This document shows, one piece after another, positions 8,367 through 16,877 of a DNA stretch of 45,812 bases. The stretch spans positions 1 to 45,812 of the forward strand of contig NZ_FPJE01000033.1 of the NCBI RefSeq assembly GCF_900119185.1. Direction: 5' to 3'. Each line of letters opens with the position of its first letter. Positions within the stretch are counted from its first letter, which is position 1. The position numbers were made by a program, and so were the translations under genes. Source of the DNA: Sinomicrobium oceani (lineage in GTDB: Bacteria; Bacteroidota; Bacteroidia; Flavobacteriales; Flavobacteriaceae). Below the pieces are notes generated by a model. It made no database searches, had not been told where the DNA came from, and saw only the letters and a program-made list of their open reading frames with translations.

Positions 8367-9335
8367 ATGAAAACTGTTCCATTACCGCGCATTTGCCTGT
8401 TTTTGCTATGCATCATATGGAGCTGTGGTAAAGACACCTGCTGTGATGATCCTCCTACCCCTGAAGCATTCACTGCACCCAGTGCACAGGAGTTTACGGA
8501 TTTGCTTGAAAGCACGAGAGATTCGCTGGCCGTTAACATTTCATTTCCTGCAACAGAAGGCCTGGAATATATTTCCCGAAACGGTACTACGATTACGATT
8601 CCCTCCGACTGCCTTATTACACCGGAAGGCAATCCGCTGGAAGGAGAAGTTACCCTGAAGTTTATAGAACTTTACGATATCGGGGATATGCTCTTTACGG
8701 CAAAGCCCTCTATAGCGCGGGTATCCGCCAACCTCAGAACCCTGATTGCCGGCGGAGGCTTTTTTTACCTCAATCTGGAATACAACGGGCAAAGTCTTCG
8801 GAATAGTTGTGAGATCCGCATACAGGTTCCGGTATCGCTGACAAGTGATACCCCGGAAGACATGCTACTATGGACCGGTGCCGAAAACGAAGAAAACCAT
8901 TTTTCCTGGTTTCCGTATACCGAAGGAGAACTTTTCAATGAGAACGACTATTACATCGCCTATGTCTCAGGCAACGGCTGGAAAGGTATTGCCCATACCG
9001 ATACGGATGCCGTATCGGGAATAACCATAAATGTGCTGGCCACCGAAGGATATAACGAGCAGAATGCATCGGTATATGTAGCCTTTGAAGGACGAAAGCA
9101 CACTTTGGCACAGCTCTATTTCGATGAAGAAACATCCATGTTCAGAACCCCCGAACACCAATATTTTTCCGATACCGATATGCACCTGCTGTTTGTTTCC
9201 CCGGACAATGGTCAATGGCGTTATGCTATTAAAAATGTAAAGGCGCAAACCGGTAAAATATATACTGTAGCTCATAGCGAAACGACAAGAGCAAACCGGT
9301 CAGCACTGTGGTCTGCAATCCAACAACTCCCCTGA
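8367..9335 (+). CDS. Lipoprotein of unknown family, second of the paralogous pair
   Basis: A 322-residue lipoprotein (lipobox IWSC, Cys20), homologous along its length to the protein at 7214-8197. The shared blocks are ITIPSDCLI, GNPLEGEV, IELYDIGDMLFTAKPS, EDMLLWTGA, LAQLYFDEET, WRYAIKNV and a terminal QQLP. Conserved cysteines at matching places (the C of the first block and one near residue 150) could form a disulfide in the periplasm. Just after the lipid Cys it has a short extra Cys-rich stretch (DTCCDD) missing from its paralogue. It comes before the PKD protein and CHAT protease on the same strand. The family is unnamed; a surface-binding or sensor role is only a guess. Confidence 0.78.
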   Translation: MKTVPLPRICLFLLCIIWSCGKDTCCDDPPTPEAFTAPSAQEFTDLLESTRDSLAVNISFPATEGLEYISRNGTTITIPSDCLITPEGNPLEGEVTLKFIELYDIGDMLFTAKPSIARVSANLRTLIAGGGFFYLNLEYNGQSLRNSCEIRIQVPVSLTSDTPEDMLLWTGAENEENHFSWFPYTEGELFNENDYYIAYVSGNGWKGIAHTDTDAVSGITINVLATEGYNEQNASVYVAFEGRKHTLAQLYFDEETSMFRTPEHQYFSDTDMHLLFVSPDNGQWRYAIKNVKAQTGKIYTVAHSETTRANRSALWSAIQQLP

Positions 9336-9468
9336 CCCTTTCCCACTTTTCCGCATTAAAAAAAGAAAATAACAGGTAACAATATGAAGGTCTCGCGGAT
9401 ATAAGTATGAGAGATGACGATACCGATCTTATGAACGGATATCTTCTCCTCTGACCTTTACTGTTTTT

Positions 9469-11460
9469 ATGAATAATATAAGTAACTATATGCGGATTTT
9501 TAACGCTTTGTTTTTTATGATCACCTGCTTCGCTTCCTTTGCCCAGGAAACACAGGTAGCTGACTCTCTTCAGCCCCGTACGGCCGATTTTAAGTATGAG
9601 GTGCGGGGCAATACTGTTATGCTTAGTCCCCAGCCTCCCGCCCTGATACAAATGGCCGGGGCTCCGAAAGCCTATTACTCTTACTTTTGGGAATTCGGAG
9701 ATGGTAATTTCAGCAGGGAAAAAGAACCGGAACACCGCTATAAAAAAGAGGGGGAATACCGGGTAGATCTCTGGGTGACCAATCATTACGACAACGGAAA
9801 AACACCTGCTACCCGCCCGCATCAGGTCAAAATAAACCAGGTTACGGAAAACTATGCAGACCAGGCTACCATGGATAGCGACCTTATGTTGCTAAGGAAC
9901 CGGGAACCGATACCCGACGAAGATATCGTAGTGGTACTCCGTTATAAAAATCCCAGGGAATATGTAACTTCAGGAAAACTCTACCTGTTCTACAACGAAC
10001 GTCAGTACAAAGCAGACAATTTCGAACGCACCGAAGTGCGTGCCTATCACAATGAAAAGGTTCACCGAAGCAAAGACTTCGCATATACTGGAGATATCCT
10101 CGACAATGATGTACTGCTCGCCAATGCGGAAGATCCTGTTGCATATCGTTTCCACGGGTTACAGGACAGCACGGAACGGGTCAATTTCCCACTGACCCTG
10201 GAAGCGTCCAAAGCTTACTATAAAGACTGGGACCTGTTGGAATTCGACCGGATGGCTCCCAATGAAGAGCGCAATGTATTCTTCACTCTTCGTACGACTC
10301 CGGAGATGCTCAAAGATACCAGCGCCATTGTCAAAGTAAGAAGCATCTATGTACCCGATGAGAATTACGACAATCATAAGGTGAGAGAAATGGAGATGGA
10401 AATTGTTACCTCCCACGACCCCAATAAAATGTCTTCGAATGCCACGATTATGAATTACCGGCTGGTACGTTTCAAAACTTTTCGCTATAAAATCAGGTTC
10501 CAGAATAACGGGGAAGGACCCGCAAATACGATACGGCTGGAAACGGACATTCCGGAAATGTTTGACAAGAACAGTATAGCGATCGAGGATCTGTATCCCG
10601 AATGCCCCGTATGTCCCAAAGAACCCGATGTTACATACAGTTGCATCGACACCGTTTTTACAAAAGACAAGGCCATATTTACATTCAAAAATATCTATTT
10701 ACCGGGTAGTGCCCAGAACAATGTAAAAGAATATGACTCAACCCAGGGCTTCGTAAAATACCGGATAAAACTGGCTGACGATTTTCACAAAAAGAAAACA
10801 AAAAGCCGTACGGCCATTTACTTCGACAAAAACGAACCCGTGATTACCAATTATGCCACCACCCGTTTTTTACCCGGCATATCCCTCGGGGCCAAAGCGG
10901 GATATATCTTTACTCCCGACCGTAACAATAACCGGGAATACTTTGCAGGAGTTACCCTATCCCCCTACAAATCATACAGAGGATACCTGCAGGCCGAACT
11001 CATGGTCTCCGCCGCTTCCTTCGACCAGATAAAAAAGTTTACGGAAGAAACTGTAAATACCAATGGATACACTGAATCTTACGATATGGAATCCCTTAAC
11101 GAATACCGCAATATATCGTTGTACCTCGTTCCGGTATCCTACAGGTATAACCTGAACAATTATCTTGCACTCGGTACCGGTTTACAACTGAAAACGGACC
11201 TGAGCAGTAAACATTGTGTAACTGACACGGGTGCATATACGCTTAAAATTCCCTCCGAAGGAGTCGACTTCAGGGATGACACCAAAGATTTTATCAGGCA
11301 GACCGAAAGTACCGGGTCATTCAGCAATTTTCAGAGCGGTCTTTTTGTAGGTTTTAATGTCGGTTTTGCACGTATAGGCCCCAGTGTCGGGGCCCGCTAT
11401 ATATATAATTTCAACGCCCCCAATAACCAGGTACAACTCTATGCTATTTGGAAATTCTGA
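9469..11460 (+). CDS. PKD-domain protein with DUF7619-like region and C-terminal outer-membrane beta-barrel
   Basis: The 663-residue product has a signal peptide ending near residue 26. It may start at Met8, which gives a more usual leader. A PKD domain spans about residues 38-115 with WEFGDG at 74-79. A middle region contains SHDPNKM (Asp317) and IRFQNNGEGPANTI, typical of the DUF7619/DUF11-like beta-sandwich seen in secreted Bacteroidota proteins. From about residue 467 to the end, alternating hydrophobic strands with glycine/aromatic patterns and a terminal Phe (AIWKF) look like a small outer-membrane barrel. The protein would therefore display or hold the PKD and sandwich domains at the outer membrane. 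The next gene, the CHAT protease, starts 48 bp downstream and is probably co-transcribed. Confidence 0.75.
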   Translation: MNNISNYMRIFNALFFMITCFASFAQETQVADSLQPRTADFKYEVRGNTVMLSPQPPALIQMAGAPKAYYSYFWEFGDGNFSREKEPEHRYKKEGEYRVDLWVTNHYDNGKTPATRPHQVKINQVTENYADQATMDSDLMLLRNREPIPDEDIVVVLRYKNPREYVTSGKLYLFYNERQYKADNFERTEVRAYHNEKVHRSKDFAYTGDILDNDVLLANAEDPVAYRFHGLQDSTERVNFPLTLEASKAYYKDWDLLEFDRMAPNEERNVFFTLRTTPEMLKDTSAIVKVRSIYVPDENYDNHKVREMEMEIVTSHDPNKMSSNATIMNYRLVRFKTFRYKIRFQNNGEGPANTIRLETDIPEMFDKNSIAIEDLYPECPVCPKEPDVTYSCIDTVFTKDKAIFTFKNIYLPGSAQNNVKEYDSTQGFVKYRIKLADDFHKKKTKSRTAIYFDKNEPVITNYATTRFLPGISLGAKAGYIFTPDRNNNREYFAGVTLSPYKSYRGYLQAELMVSAASFDQIKKFTEETVNTNGYTESYDMESLNEYRNISLYLVPVSYRYNLNNYLALGTGLQLKTDLSSKHCVTDTGAYTLKIPSEGVDFRDDTKDFIRQTESTGSFSNFQSGLFVGFNVGFARIGPSVGARYIYNFNAPNNQVQLYAIWKF

Positions 11461-11508
11461 TACGAACCGATTTGTTTCAGAACGATTTCAATTTAAAAAA
11501 TACCAGGT

Positions 11509-14097
11509 ATGAAAAAGTATATCTTTTTGCTGGTTTGCTTCCTGTCCGGAGTTTGTTTACAAGCCCAGATCACGGATAGCATTTACCGTACCATAGATCG
11601 TATCGCTCAGGCCCGTCAAGGGATCTTCCCGGAACAACTGGAAAAGCAGGCTTCTCTCTTCGAGCAACGGGCTTCTTCCACCGAAGAATATATGGCCCTG
11701 CTCATCCTGCGTTGTAATATGGGATATTATTACCGGAATACCGGAATGCCTATAAAGGCTATCGGCAGTTATGAAAAAGCCTGGAAAAACTACAGGGAAC
11801 ACCATCTGCCCGACTATGATATCATCGAATACGGTCTGAAGCCCCTGGGCAATCTCTATACGAAATCCGGGAATTTCACCCAGGCCGAAAATACGATAAA
11901 GTCTTATCTGTTTCTCGCCGAAGAACAGGATAACCAACCTCAGAAGATTGCAGCGGTACTCAACCTCTCCGTAGTATATCACAATACGGGAAATTTCAGA
12001 ACTGCCATACGGCTCCTGGAAGACAATCTCCGATACGGAAGACCAGATCCAGAACAAAAGGCCCTTCTTCTGAACAACTTGGCAACGAATTATTTTGCCA
12101 TCGGATCTTATCATGAAGCCGATACTGCACTCGGAGATGCTGCACGCATATCTCCGCAAGTTACGGCACCCATGTATCGCAACATGGCTCAAATGGCCCG
12201 TGGCAAAGCACAATGGGAGCAGGCCGCTGTCTATCTCGACCATGCCGAACAGGCCCTAAAAACAACTCCTTTTTCGGCCAGGGATCTCGCCTTGTTGTAT
12301 GTCGAAAAAGCCGACCTGTCCAAAGCACGCAGAGACACCATAACTACCCGGAAACTACTTTACAAAGCGCTCGATTTTTTGCTTCCCGACCGTAACCCCG
12401 GAACATTGCCTTACGAAGACAATATCTATGCCGAAAGTGCCCTGATCCCGGTCTTCGACGCCCTGGCAGCACTGGAAGAAGATATGGAAACAGCCCTGGA
12501 TTATTATGAACTGGCATTTTATGTCACCGCGCTGCTACAGCAACAAATGACTTCCCAGGAAACAAAAATACTACACAGTGCCACCAATCGCACCCGCAGT
12601 GAAAAATGTATCTCCCTGCTCTACAACGCATATAAAAACACCGGTAACAGCCGGTACCTCGAACGAGCTTTTACGTATGCGGAACGCAGTAAAGCTGCTG
12701 TACTGAAAGATGCTATTGCACTAAAATCGCTTGCAGAAAAATTTCCCGGAGACAGCCTGATCCGGCAGGAACAAAAATTATCTGCTTTGCGGGAACATAC
12801 CGTAAACAGCCTGATACGCGCACAACTGACAGGGCAGAAACAGGACTCCGTTCCTTTTTATACCGAAACCCTGAATGAACTGAACCTCAGTCTCAAATCC
12901 CTGAAACAACAGATCGTGACCAGGTATCCGGAAAACGCGTTTAACGGAATTTCGACAACCCTGCTCCAGGAGAAACTCGCGGAAGACAAAGCGAATATGA
13001 TTGTATATTTTTCTGGAGTAAACTACCTCTATACCTTTGTTTTTACGCATACAGACATAGCACTTTACCGAAAGACCAAAACCCCGGATTATAAAAAAAA
13101 ACTGAAACAGTTTCTCTCCTTTTTTGATAGCCCCGACCGTATTAATAATGATGTCGCCACCTATTCAAAAAGTGCATACGAACTCTTTCGCTCCCTGCTG
13201 CCAGACGATATCCCATATACGCCATATCTTGTTATTGTTCCGGACGGGCTGCTGCATTTTGTTCCTTTTGGGGCCCTGCTTACTACCCCCGCCCGGAACG
13301 ATAACTATATGCACATGGATTTTCTTACCAGGCGACAAAAACTGGTATATCAGACTTCAGCGGACCTTTATTTCCACAAAAGAGAACACCCTAAAAATGA
13401 AAGACTGCTCGGCATATTCCCTGTTTTTGAGAATAGTGCTTCGGAACTGCGTTATTCCGAAGAAGAAGCCGGGAACATCCGCCATATCATGAAGGGAGAT
13501 ATGCTGTGTAAAAGCGAAGCCACAAAAGCCAATTTTATAAAAAAGGCGGGAAATTACGATATTATCCACCTGTCTACCCATGCCAGCGGAGGAAGCTTTG
13601 TGGTTCCTGCCCATATACAGTTCCGGGACGATATACTCCTGTTACAGGAATTATACGGCATGCACCTCAACCCCGGGCTTGTGGTGCTCAGTGCCTGCGA
13701 AACCGGCATCGGAAAACTACAGCACGGAGAAGGTGCCATGAGCATAGCACGCGGATTTCAGTATGCAGGTACCGAAAGATTATTGTTTTCCCTTTGGAAA
13801 GTGAATGACCGGGCTACGGCAACGCTGATGGATATGTTCTATAAAAATTATGAGAAATACGCTTCCGCCTGTAGTGCCAGTCAGCAGGCCGGGATAGACT
13901 ACCTGGAAAATCCGAAAATACCACTCGCCCGGAAATCACCCTATTACTGGGCCGGATTTGTGTACTATGGCCATATAGAACAGGAAAAACTTCCCTATGC
14001 TTCACGAACTACCATACTGTGCACCTTTGTACTGTTGTTCTGTGTGGTTATCGGCATAGAGTTATACCGTAAAAACAAGAGAAAAAAATTCAGGTAA
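11509..14097 (+). CDS. Exported TPR-CHAT cysteine protease with C-terminal membrane anchor
   Basis: This 862-residue protein has a signal peptide (cleavage near LQAQ, residue 20). A long array of tetratricopeptide-type helix pairs spans about residues 60-410, with a coiled helical linker to about 540. The CHAT (caspase HetF associated with TPRs) peptidase domain covers about residues 560-825. The catalytic dyad is visible as His691 in HLSTHASGG and Cys730 in LSACETGIG, and the family block GEGAMSIARGFQYAGTERLL is intact. A single hydrophobic helix at about 833-852 and a basic tail (KNKRKK) close the protein, so protease and TPRs face the periplasm. CHAT proteases are usually switched on by a partner that binds the TPRs. 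Neighbours include an ECF sigma/anti-sigma pair and a secreted aspartic protease. Substrate is unknown. Confidence 0.88.
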   Translation: MKKYIFLLVCFLSGVCLQAQITDSIYRTIDRIAQARQGIFPEQLEKQASLFEQRASSTEEYMALLILRCNMGYYYRNTGMPIKAIGSYEKAWKNYREHHLPDYDIIEYGLKPLGNLYTKSGNFTQAENTIKSYLFLAEEQDNQPQKIAAVLNLSVVYHNTGNFRTAIRLLEDNLRYGRPDPEQKALLLNNLATNYFAIGSYHEADTALGDAARISPQVTAPMYRNMAQMARGKAQWEQAAVYLDHAEQALKTTPFSARDLALLYVEKADLSKARRDTITTRKLLYKALDFLLPDRNPGTLPYEDNIYAESALIPVFDALAALEEDMETALDYYELAFYVTALLQQQMTSQETKILHSATNRTRSEKCISLLYNAYKNTGNSRYLERAFTYAERSKAAVLKDAIALKSLAEKFPGDSLIRQEQKLSALREHTVNSLIRAQLTGQKQDSVPFYTETLNELNLSLKSLKQQIVTRYPENAFNGISTTLLQEKLAEDKANMIVYFSGVNYLYTFVFTHTDIALYRKTKTPDYKKKLKQFLSFFDSPDRINNDVATYSKSAYELFRSLLPDDIPYTPYLVIVPDGLLHFVPFGALLTTPARNDNYMHMDFLTRRQKLVYQTSADLYFHKREHPKNERLLGIFPVFENSASELRYSEEEAGNIRHIMKGDMLCKSEATKANFIKKAGNYDIIHLSTHASGGSFVVPAHIQFRDDILLLQELYGMHLNPGLVVLSACETGIGKLQHGEGAMSIARGFQYAGTERLLFSLWKVNDRATATLMDMFYKNYEKYASACSASQQAGIDYLENPKIPLARKSPYYWAGFVYYGHIEQEKLPYASRTTILCTFVLLFCVVIGIELYRKNKRKKFR

Positions 14098-14134
14098 TTG
14101 GCTCTACCGCCCTATTTAAAAACTACTCCTGTGA

Positions 14135-14160
14135 TCGCCCCCCAATTGTTCGTCGGGCGA
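14135..14160. other. Inverted repeat after the CHAT gene
   Basis: TCGCCC (14135-14140) can pair with GGGCGA (14155-14160) across a 14-nt loop. There is no T run, so it is a weak terminator candidate or an RNA structure at the 3' end of the CHAT transcript. Confidence 0.25.
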
Positions 14161-14209
14161 CCGTACTGTGAAATCCGGTCATGTACACTTTCTGTTTGAT
14201 ATTTCCTTT

Positions 14210-14217
14210 TAAATTTG
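14210..14217 (+). promoter_or_regulatory. Putative -7 promoter box for the sugar kinase gene
   Basis: TAAATTTG matches TAnnTTTG. It ends 85 nt before the ATG at 14303, implying a longer leader than the other boxes in this window. No clear -33 partner at normal spacing. Confidence 0.4.
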
Positions 14218-14302
14218 CACAGGCGGCCATGCGGTAAATGGATAGCTTTATACACCTGCTGATGTCTCCGTGACGTCAGATGGTCAATGATAAAAACACA
14301 TT

Positions 14303-15202
14303 ATGGAGAAATCGAATACACTCAGGGTGATATCTTACGGAGAAGTACTATGGGATTGTTTTCCCGATCATAAAAAAATAGGCGGGGCTCCGCTCAATGT
14401 AGCCCTGCGGATGCAATCGCTCGGATGCCAGGTAAGCATGATCAGTGGTATCGGCAATGACCATAACGGAAAGCGTATAAAAGAATACCTGGAGAAGCAC
14501 GGAATAAATACCTCCGGAATTGTTCAAATCGAGGGATATGATACCGGAACGGTACAGGTTACCCTGGACGATCGCGGATCGGCATCCTACGAGATCACCT
14601 ATCCGTCGGCCTGGGACAAGATCCCTGCCACTGAGATTATGGAAGATCTTGTCGACGAATCAGATGTACTGATCTACGGAAGCCTGGCCTGCCGTGACAA
14701 GGTCTCCGCCGACACCCTCCACCAATTACTTTCCAAAACTGTCCGGAAAGTTTTTGATGTAAATCTCAGGAGTCCGCATTATACCATGGCGACGCTGAAG
14801 GCCCTGATCGGAAAAGCCGATTTTATAAAATTCAATGACGATGAACTTTACGAGATCGCCGAAGCTCTCGGGTCTCCCTACAGATCGCTGGAACAAAATA
14901 TGGAGTATATCGCAGAGAAGCATGCTATTTCCTCAGTCTGTGTAACCAAAGGCAGGCATGGTGCTGTTCTCCTGCACGAAGGAAAATGGTATTACAACAG
15001 CGGTTATAACATTACAGTCAAGGATACCGTAGGCGCCGGTGATTCCTTCCTTGCCACCTTGCTGACCCACCTGTTCCATCTCCGTTCCGGTCCCCAGGAA
15101 GCCATACATTTTGCCTGTGCCATGGGAGCTCTGGTCGCAGAAAGTGAAGGGGCCAATCCGGACATCCCTGCCGGGAGAATAGCCGCCCTGATGGTGCGTT
15201 AG
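14303..15202 (+). CDS. PfkB-family carbohydrate kinase, probably fructokinase
   Basis: The 299-residue protein has the PfkB/ribokinase fold. The N-terminal sugar-binding motif GGAPLNVALRMQSLG follows EVLWDCFPD, a combination typical of fructokinases. The C-terminal signature DTVGAGDSFLATLL carries the catalytic base Asp247 in the anion-hole GAGD. It transfers phosphate from ATP to the C6 hydroxyl of fructose or a related sugar in the cytoplasm. It is a single gene: its stop lies only 5 bp from the end of the convergent LysR gene. It is not on the PUL strand, so a link to PUL-derived sugars is possible but unproven. Confidence 0.85.
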   Translation: MEKSNTLRVISYGEVLWDCFPDHKKIGGAPLNVALRMQSLGCQVSMISGIGNDHNGKRIKEYLEKHGINTSGIVQIEGYDTGTVQVTLDDRGSASYEITYPSAWDKIPATEIMEDLVDESDVLIYGSLACRDKVSADTLHQLLSKTVRKVFDVNLRSPHYTMATLKALIGKADFIKFNDDELYEIAEALGSPYRSLEQNMEYIAEKHAISSVCVTKGRHGAVLLHEGKWYYNSGYNITVKDTVGAGDSFLATLLTHLFHLRSGPQEAIHFACAMGALVAESEGANPDIPAGRIAALMVR

Positions 15203-15207
15203 TCTCC

Positions 15208-16137
15208 CTATCCGATGATATGTTGTTTTACTGAAGATTGGTGTGCGGGCATTTTCTTTTCGAAAATATCCGAGATACATTTTATTTCTTCCGCATAAAT
15301 CGTCTTCTTACGCATGGCAAAGTAAAGCGTCTGCTCTATCGGGTTTTTACCTTCCCACAGCAGCTTTAAATTTCCCTTTTCCATCTCGTCGAGACAGAGA
15401 AAATCGGGAAGTACGGCCACACCCTGCGCATTACTCAGACAACGGACAATAGAAGATTTATTCGGAACGATATAATTGCATTTGAAATCCGGATGACGAT
15501 TGAAATTTACATTCCAGAACATTTTCAGGTTTTCCATATCACCTGTAGTACCGTACCACGTTTGCTGTTTTAACCAGTCCTGCAGACTTTCTGCGTCACC
15601 TTCTGCTAAACTTTCAAAACCGGTTATATCCGTATCCCTTCCTGCCACGAGCACTATTTTTTCTTTGGAAAATGCCCTGTAATCGATATTCTTGTTCTGT
15701 CCCTTACGGGCACTTATCACCAGATCAAGGATTCCTTTATCCAGGTCTGCCAGGGCTTCTCTATATTCCACAAACTTGATGATCACATCAAAAGGCAATG
15801 TAGCTATATAAGGTTCCAGGGTATATTGAAAGGTTTCCATGCACATCCCCACCCCTATGGTTGGCTTATCCTTTTCCGTACTCTTCCGGAAACACTGCTC
15901 GGCATCCTCAAGCTTGGCTATAGCATCTTTGATATGATTGTAAAGTACTTTTCCGCGTTCCGTAGGCACCATTTTACGCGAAGAACGATCGAACAGTTTA
16001 TACCCCGTGTAAGACTCCAGCGAGCCCAGATGAAGACTTACCCCGGGTTGTGAAGCATAAAGCACCTGTGCGGCCCCGGTAAGCGTGCCGGTTTCATATA
16101 CCGCCTTAAATGTCCTGTACCACTCGAGATTGACCAT
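15208..16137 (-). CDS. LysR-family transcriptional regulator
   Basis: A 309-residue protein with a classic LysR N-terminal winged helix-turn-helix (about residues 1-60, TGAAQVLYASQPGVSLHLGSLE). It is followed by a periplasmic-binding-protein-like effector domain to about residue 295. It is divergent from the MdaB quinone reductase and MFS genes, with a 100-bp shared control region. That region carries back-to-back -7 boxes and a 9-bp inverted repeat, the usual LysR arrangement for controlling the divergent operon and itself. The inducer is probably an electrophile or quinone-like compound, judged from the target genes. Confidence 0.9.
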   Translation of the reverse strand: MVNLEWYRTFKAVYETGTLTGAAQVLYASQPGVSLHLGSLESYTGYKLFDRSSRKMVPTERGKVLYNHIKDAIAKLEDAEQCFRKSTEKDKPTIGVGMCMETFQYTLEPYIATLPFDVIIKFVEYREALADLDKGILDLVISARKGQNKNIDYRAFSKEKIVLVAGRDTDITGFESLAEGDAESLQDWLKQQTWYGTTGDMENLKMFWNVNFNRHPDFKCNYIVPNKSSIVRCLSNAQGVAVLPDFLCLDEMEKGNLKLLWEGKNPIEQTLYFAMRKKTIYAEEIKCISDIFEKKMPAHQSSVKQHIIG

Positions 16138-16161
16138 AGTTTAATCATTATAATTATGATA

Positions 16162-16169
16162 CAAATGTA
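16162..16169 (-). promoter_or_regulatory. Putative -7 promoter box for the LysR gene
   Basis: On the minus strand the bases read TACATTTG, an exact TAnnTTTG, 24 nt before the LysR ATG at 16137. It overlaps the left arm of the inverted repeat at 16164-16196, so regulator binding there would block LysR transcription. Confidence 0.6.
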
Positions 16170-16196
16170 TTAATTATATTATTTTAATAATACATT
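16164..16196. promoter_or_regulatory. Probable LysR operator (9-bp inverted repeat)
   Basis: AATGTATTA (16164-16172) and TAATACATT (16188-16196) are perfect inverted copies with a 15-nt AT-rich spacer. The left arm covers the LysR -7 box and the right arm sits just upstream of the mdaB -7 box. This fits LysR autorepression and activation of the divergent genes. Confidence 0.55.
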
Positions 16197-16205
16197 ATAT
16201 CCCGG

Positions 16206-16213
16206 TAATTTTG
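16206..16213 (+). promoter_or_regulatory. Putative -7 promoter box for the MdaB/MFS operon
   Basis: TAATTTTG matches TAnnTTTG and ends 24 nt before the ATG at 16238. The -33 region falls inside the AT-rich operator. Confidence 0.6.
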
Positions 16214-16237
16214 CCCTGTAATCTTAAAAGAACTTTT

Positions 16238-16840
16238 ATGAAAAAGATATTTGTTATTAACGGCGGACAGAAATTTGCACAGTCCGAAGGGAGGTATAAT
16301 GAAACCCTTACCAAGATCACCGTAGATTTTTTCGGGAAGGCAAAAGGTTTTAAAGTAAAAACGACGAACATTAATGACAGTTATGATCCTCATGAGGAAG
16401 CGCTGAAATTTGTATGGGCCGATGTTATTATTTATCACACCCCCATCTGGTGGTTTCAACTTCCGCATAAGTTCAAGGCCTACATAGATCATGTTTTCGA
16501 ACATGGAGAGGTGTACGACGGAGACGGACGCTCTTCGGCCAACCCGGCTATCAACTACGGTACGGGCGGGCTGTTGAAAGGCAAAAAATACATGGTTACC
16601 ACAAGCTGGAACGCTCCAAAAGAAGCTTTTACCCTGCCCGGTGAGTTTTTCAGACAGAAAAGCGTGGACGAGGGTGTACTTTTCGGTTTTCACCGGATGA
16701 ATGCTTTTTTAGGTCTTGAACCGCTACAGGGCATCCATTTTCACGATATCGTCAAAAACGGAAATGCAGAACGGGATATGACCGATTACAGGGCACACCT
16801 GGAACACATATTTGCTACACAGGAAGGCACGTACGTATAA
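16238..16840 (+). CDS. mdaB: NAD(P)H:quinone oxidoreductase, MdaB-like flavodoxin-fold protein
   Basis: I take the ATG at 16238, where the protein begins MKKIFVINGG, a strand entering the flavin phosphate loop. An ATG 27 bp upstream in frame lies too close to the -7 box at 16206-16213. The product is 200 residues, normal for MdaB. Family motifs are YHTPIWWFQLPHKFKAYID, which lines the FMN/FAD site, and TTSWNAPKEAF. The enzyme performs two-electron reduction of quinones with NAD(P)H, avoiding semiquinone radicals. It is divergent from the LysR regulator and 37 bp upstream of an MFS exporter, suggesting a detoxification unit. Confidence 0.85.
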   Translation: MKKIFVINGGQKFAQSEGRYNETLTKITVDFFGKAKGFKVKTTNINDSYDPHEEALKFVWADVIIYHTPIWWFQLPHKFKAYIDHVFEHGEVYDGDGRSSANPAINYGTGGLLKGKKYMVTTSWNAPKEAFTLPGEFFRQKSVDEGVLFGFHRMNAFLGLEPLQGIHFHDIVKNGNAERDMTDYRAHLEHIFATQEGTYV

Positions 16841-16877
16841 AGCCCTTTCCTGTCATCGAAAAAAACTCAGGATTACT

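Noticed and set aside
7175-8632. A 485-codon open frame on the minus strand covering the first lipoprotein gene, the terminator and part of the second.
   Set aside because: It is antisense to two well-supported paralogous lipoproteins with lipoboxes, and its Cys/Phe/His-rich composition is that of a shadow frame.
14135-14160. Hairpin after the CHAT gene considered as an intrinsic terminator.
   Set aside because: Six-base stem with a 14-nt loop and no T run; listed only as an inverted repeat.
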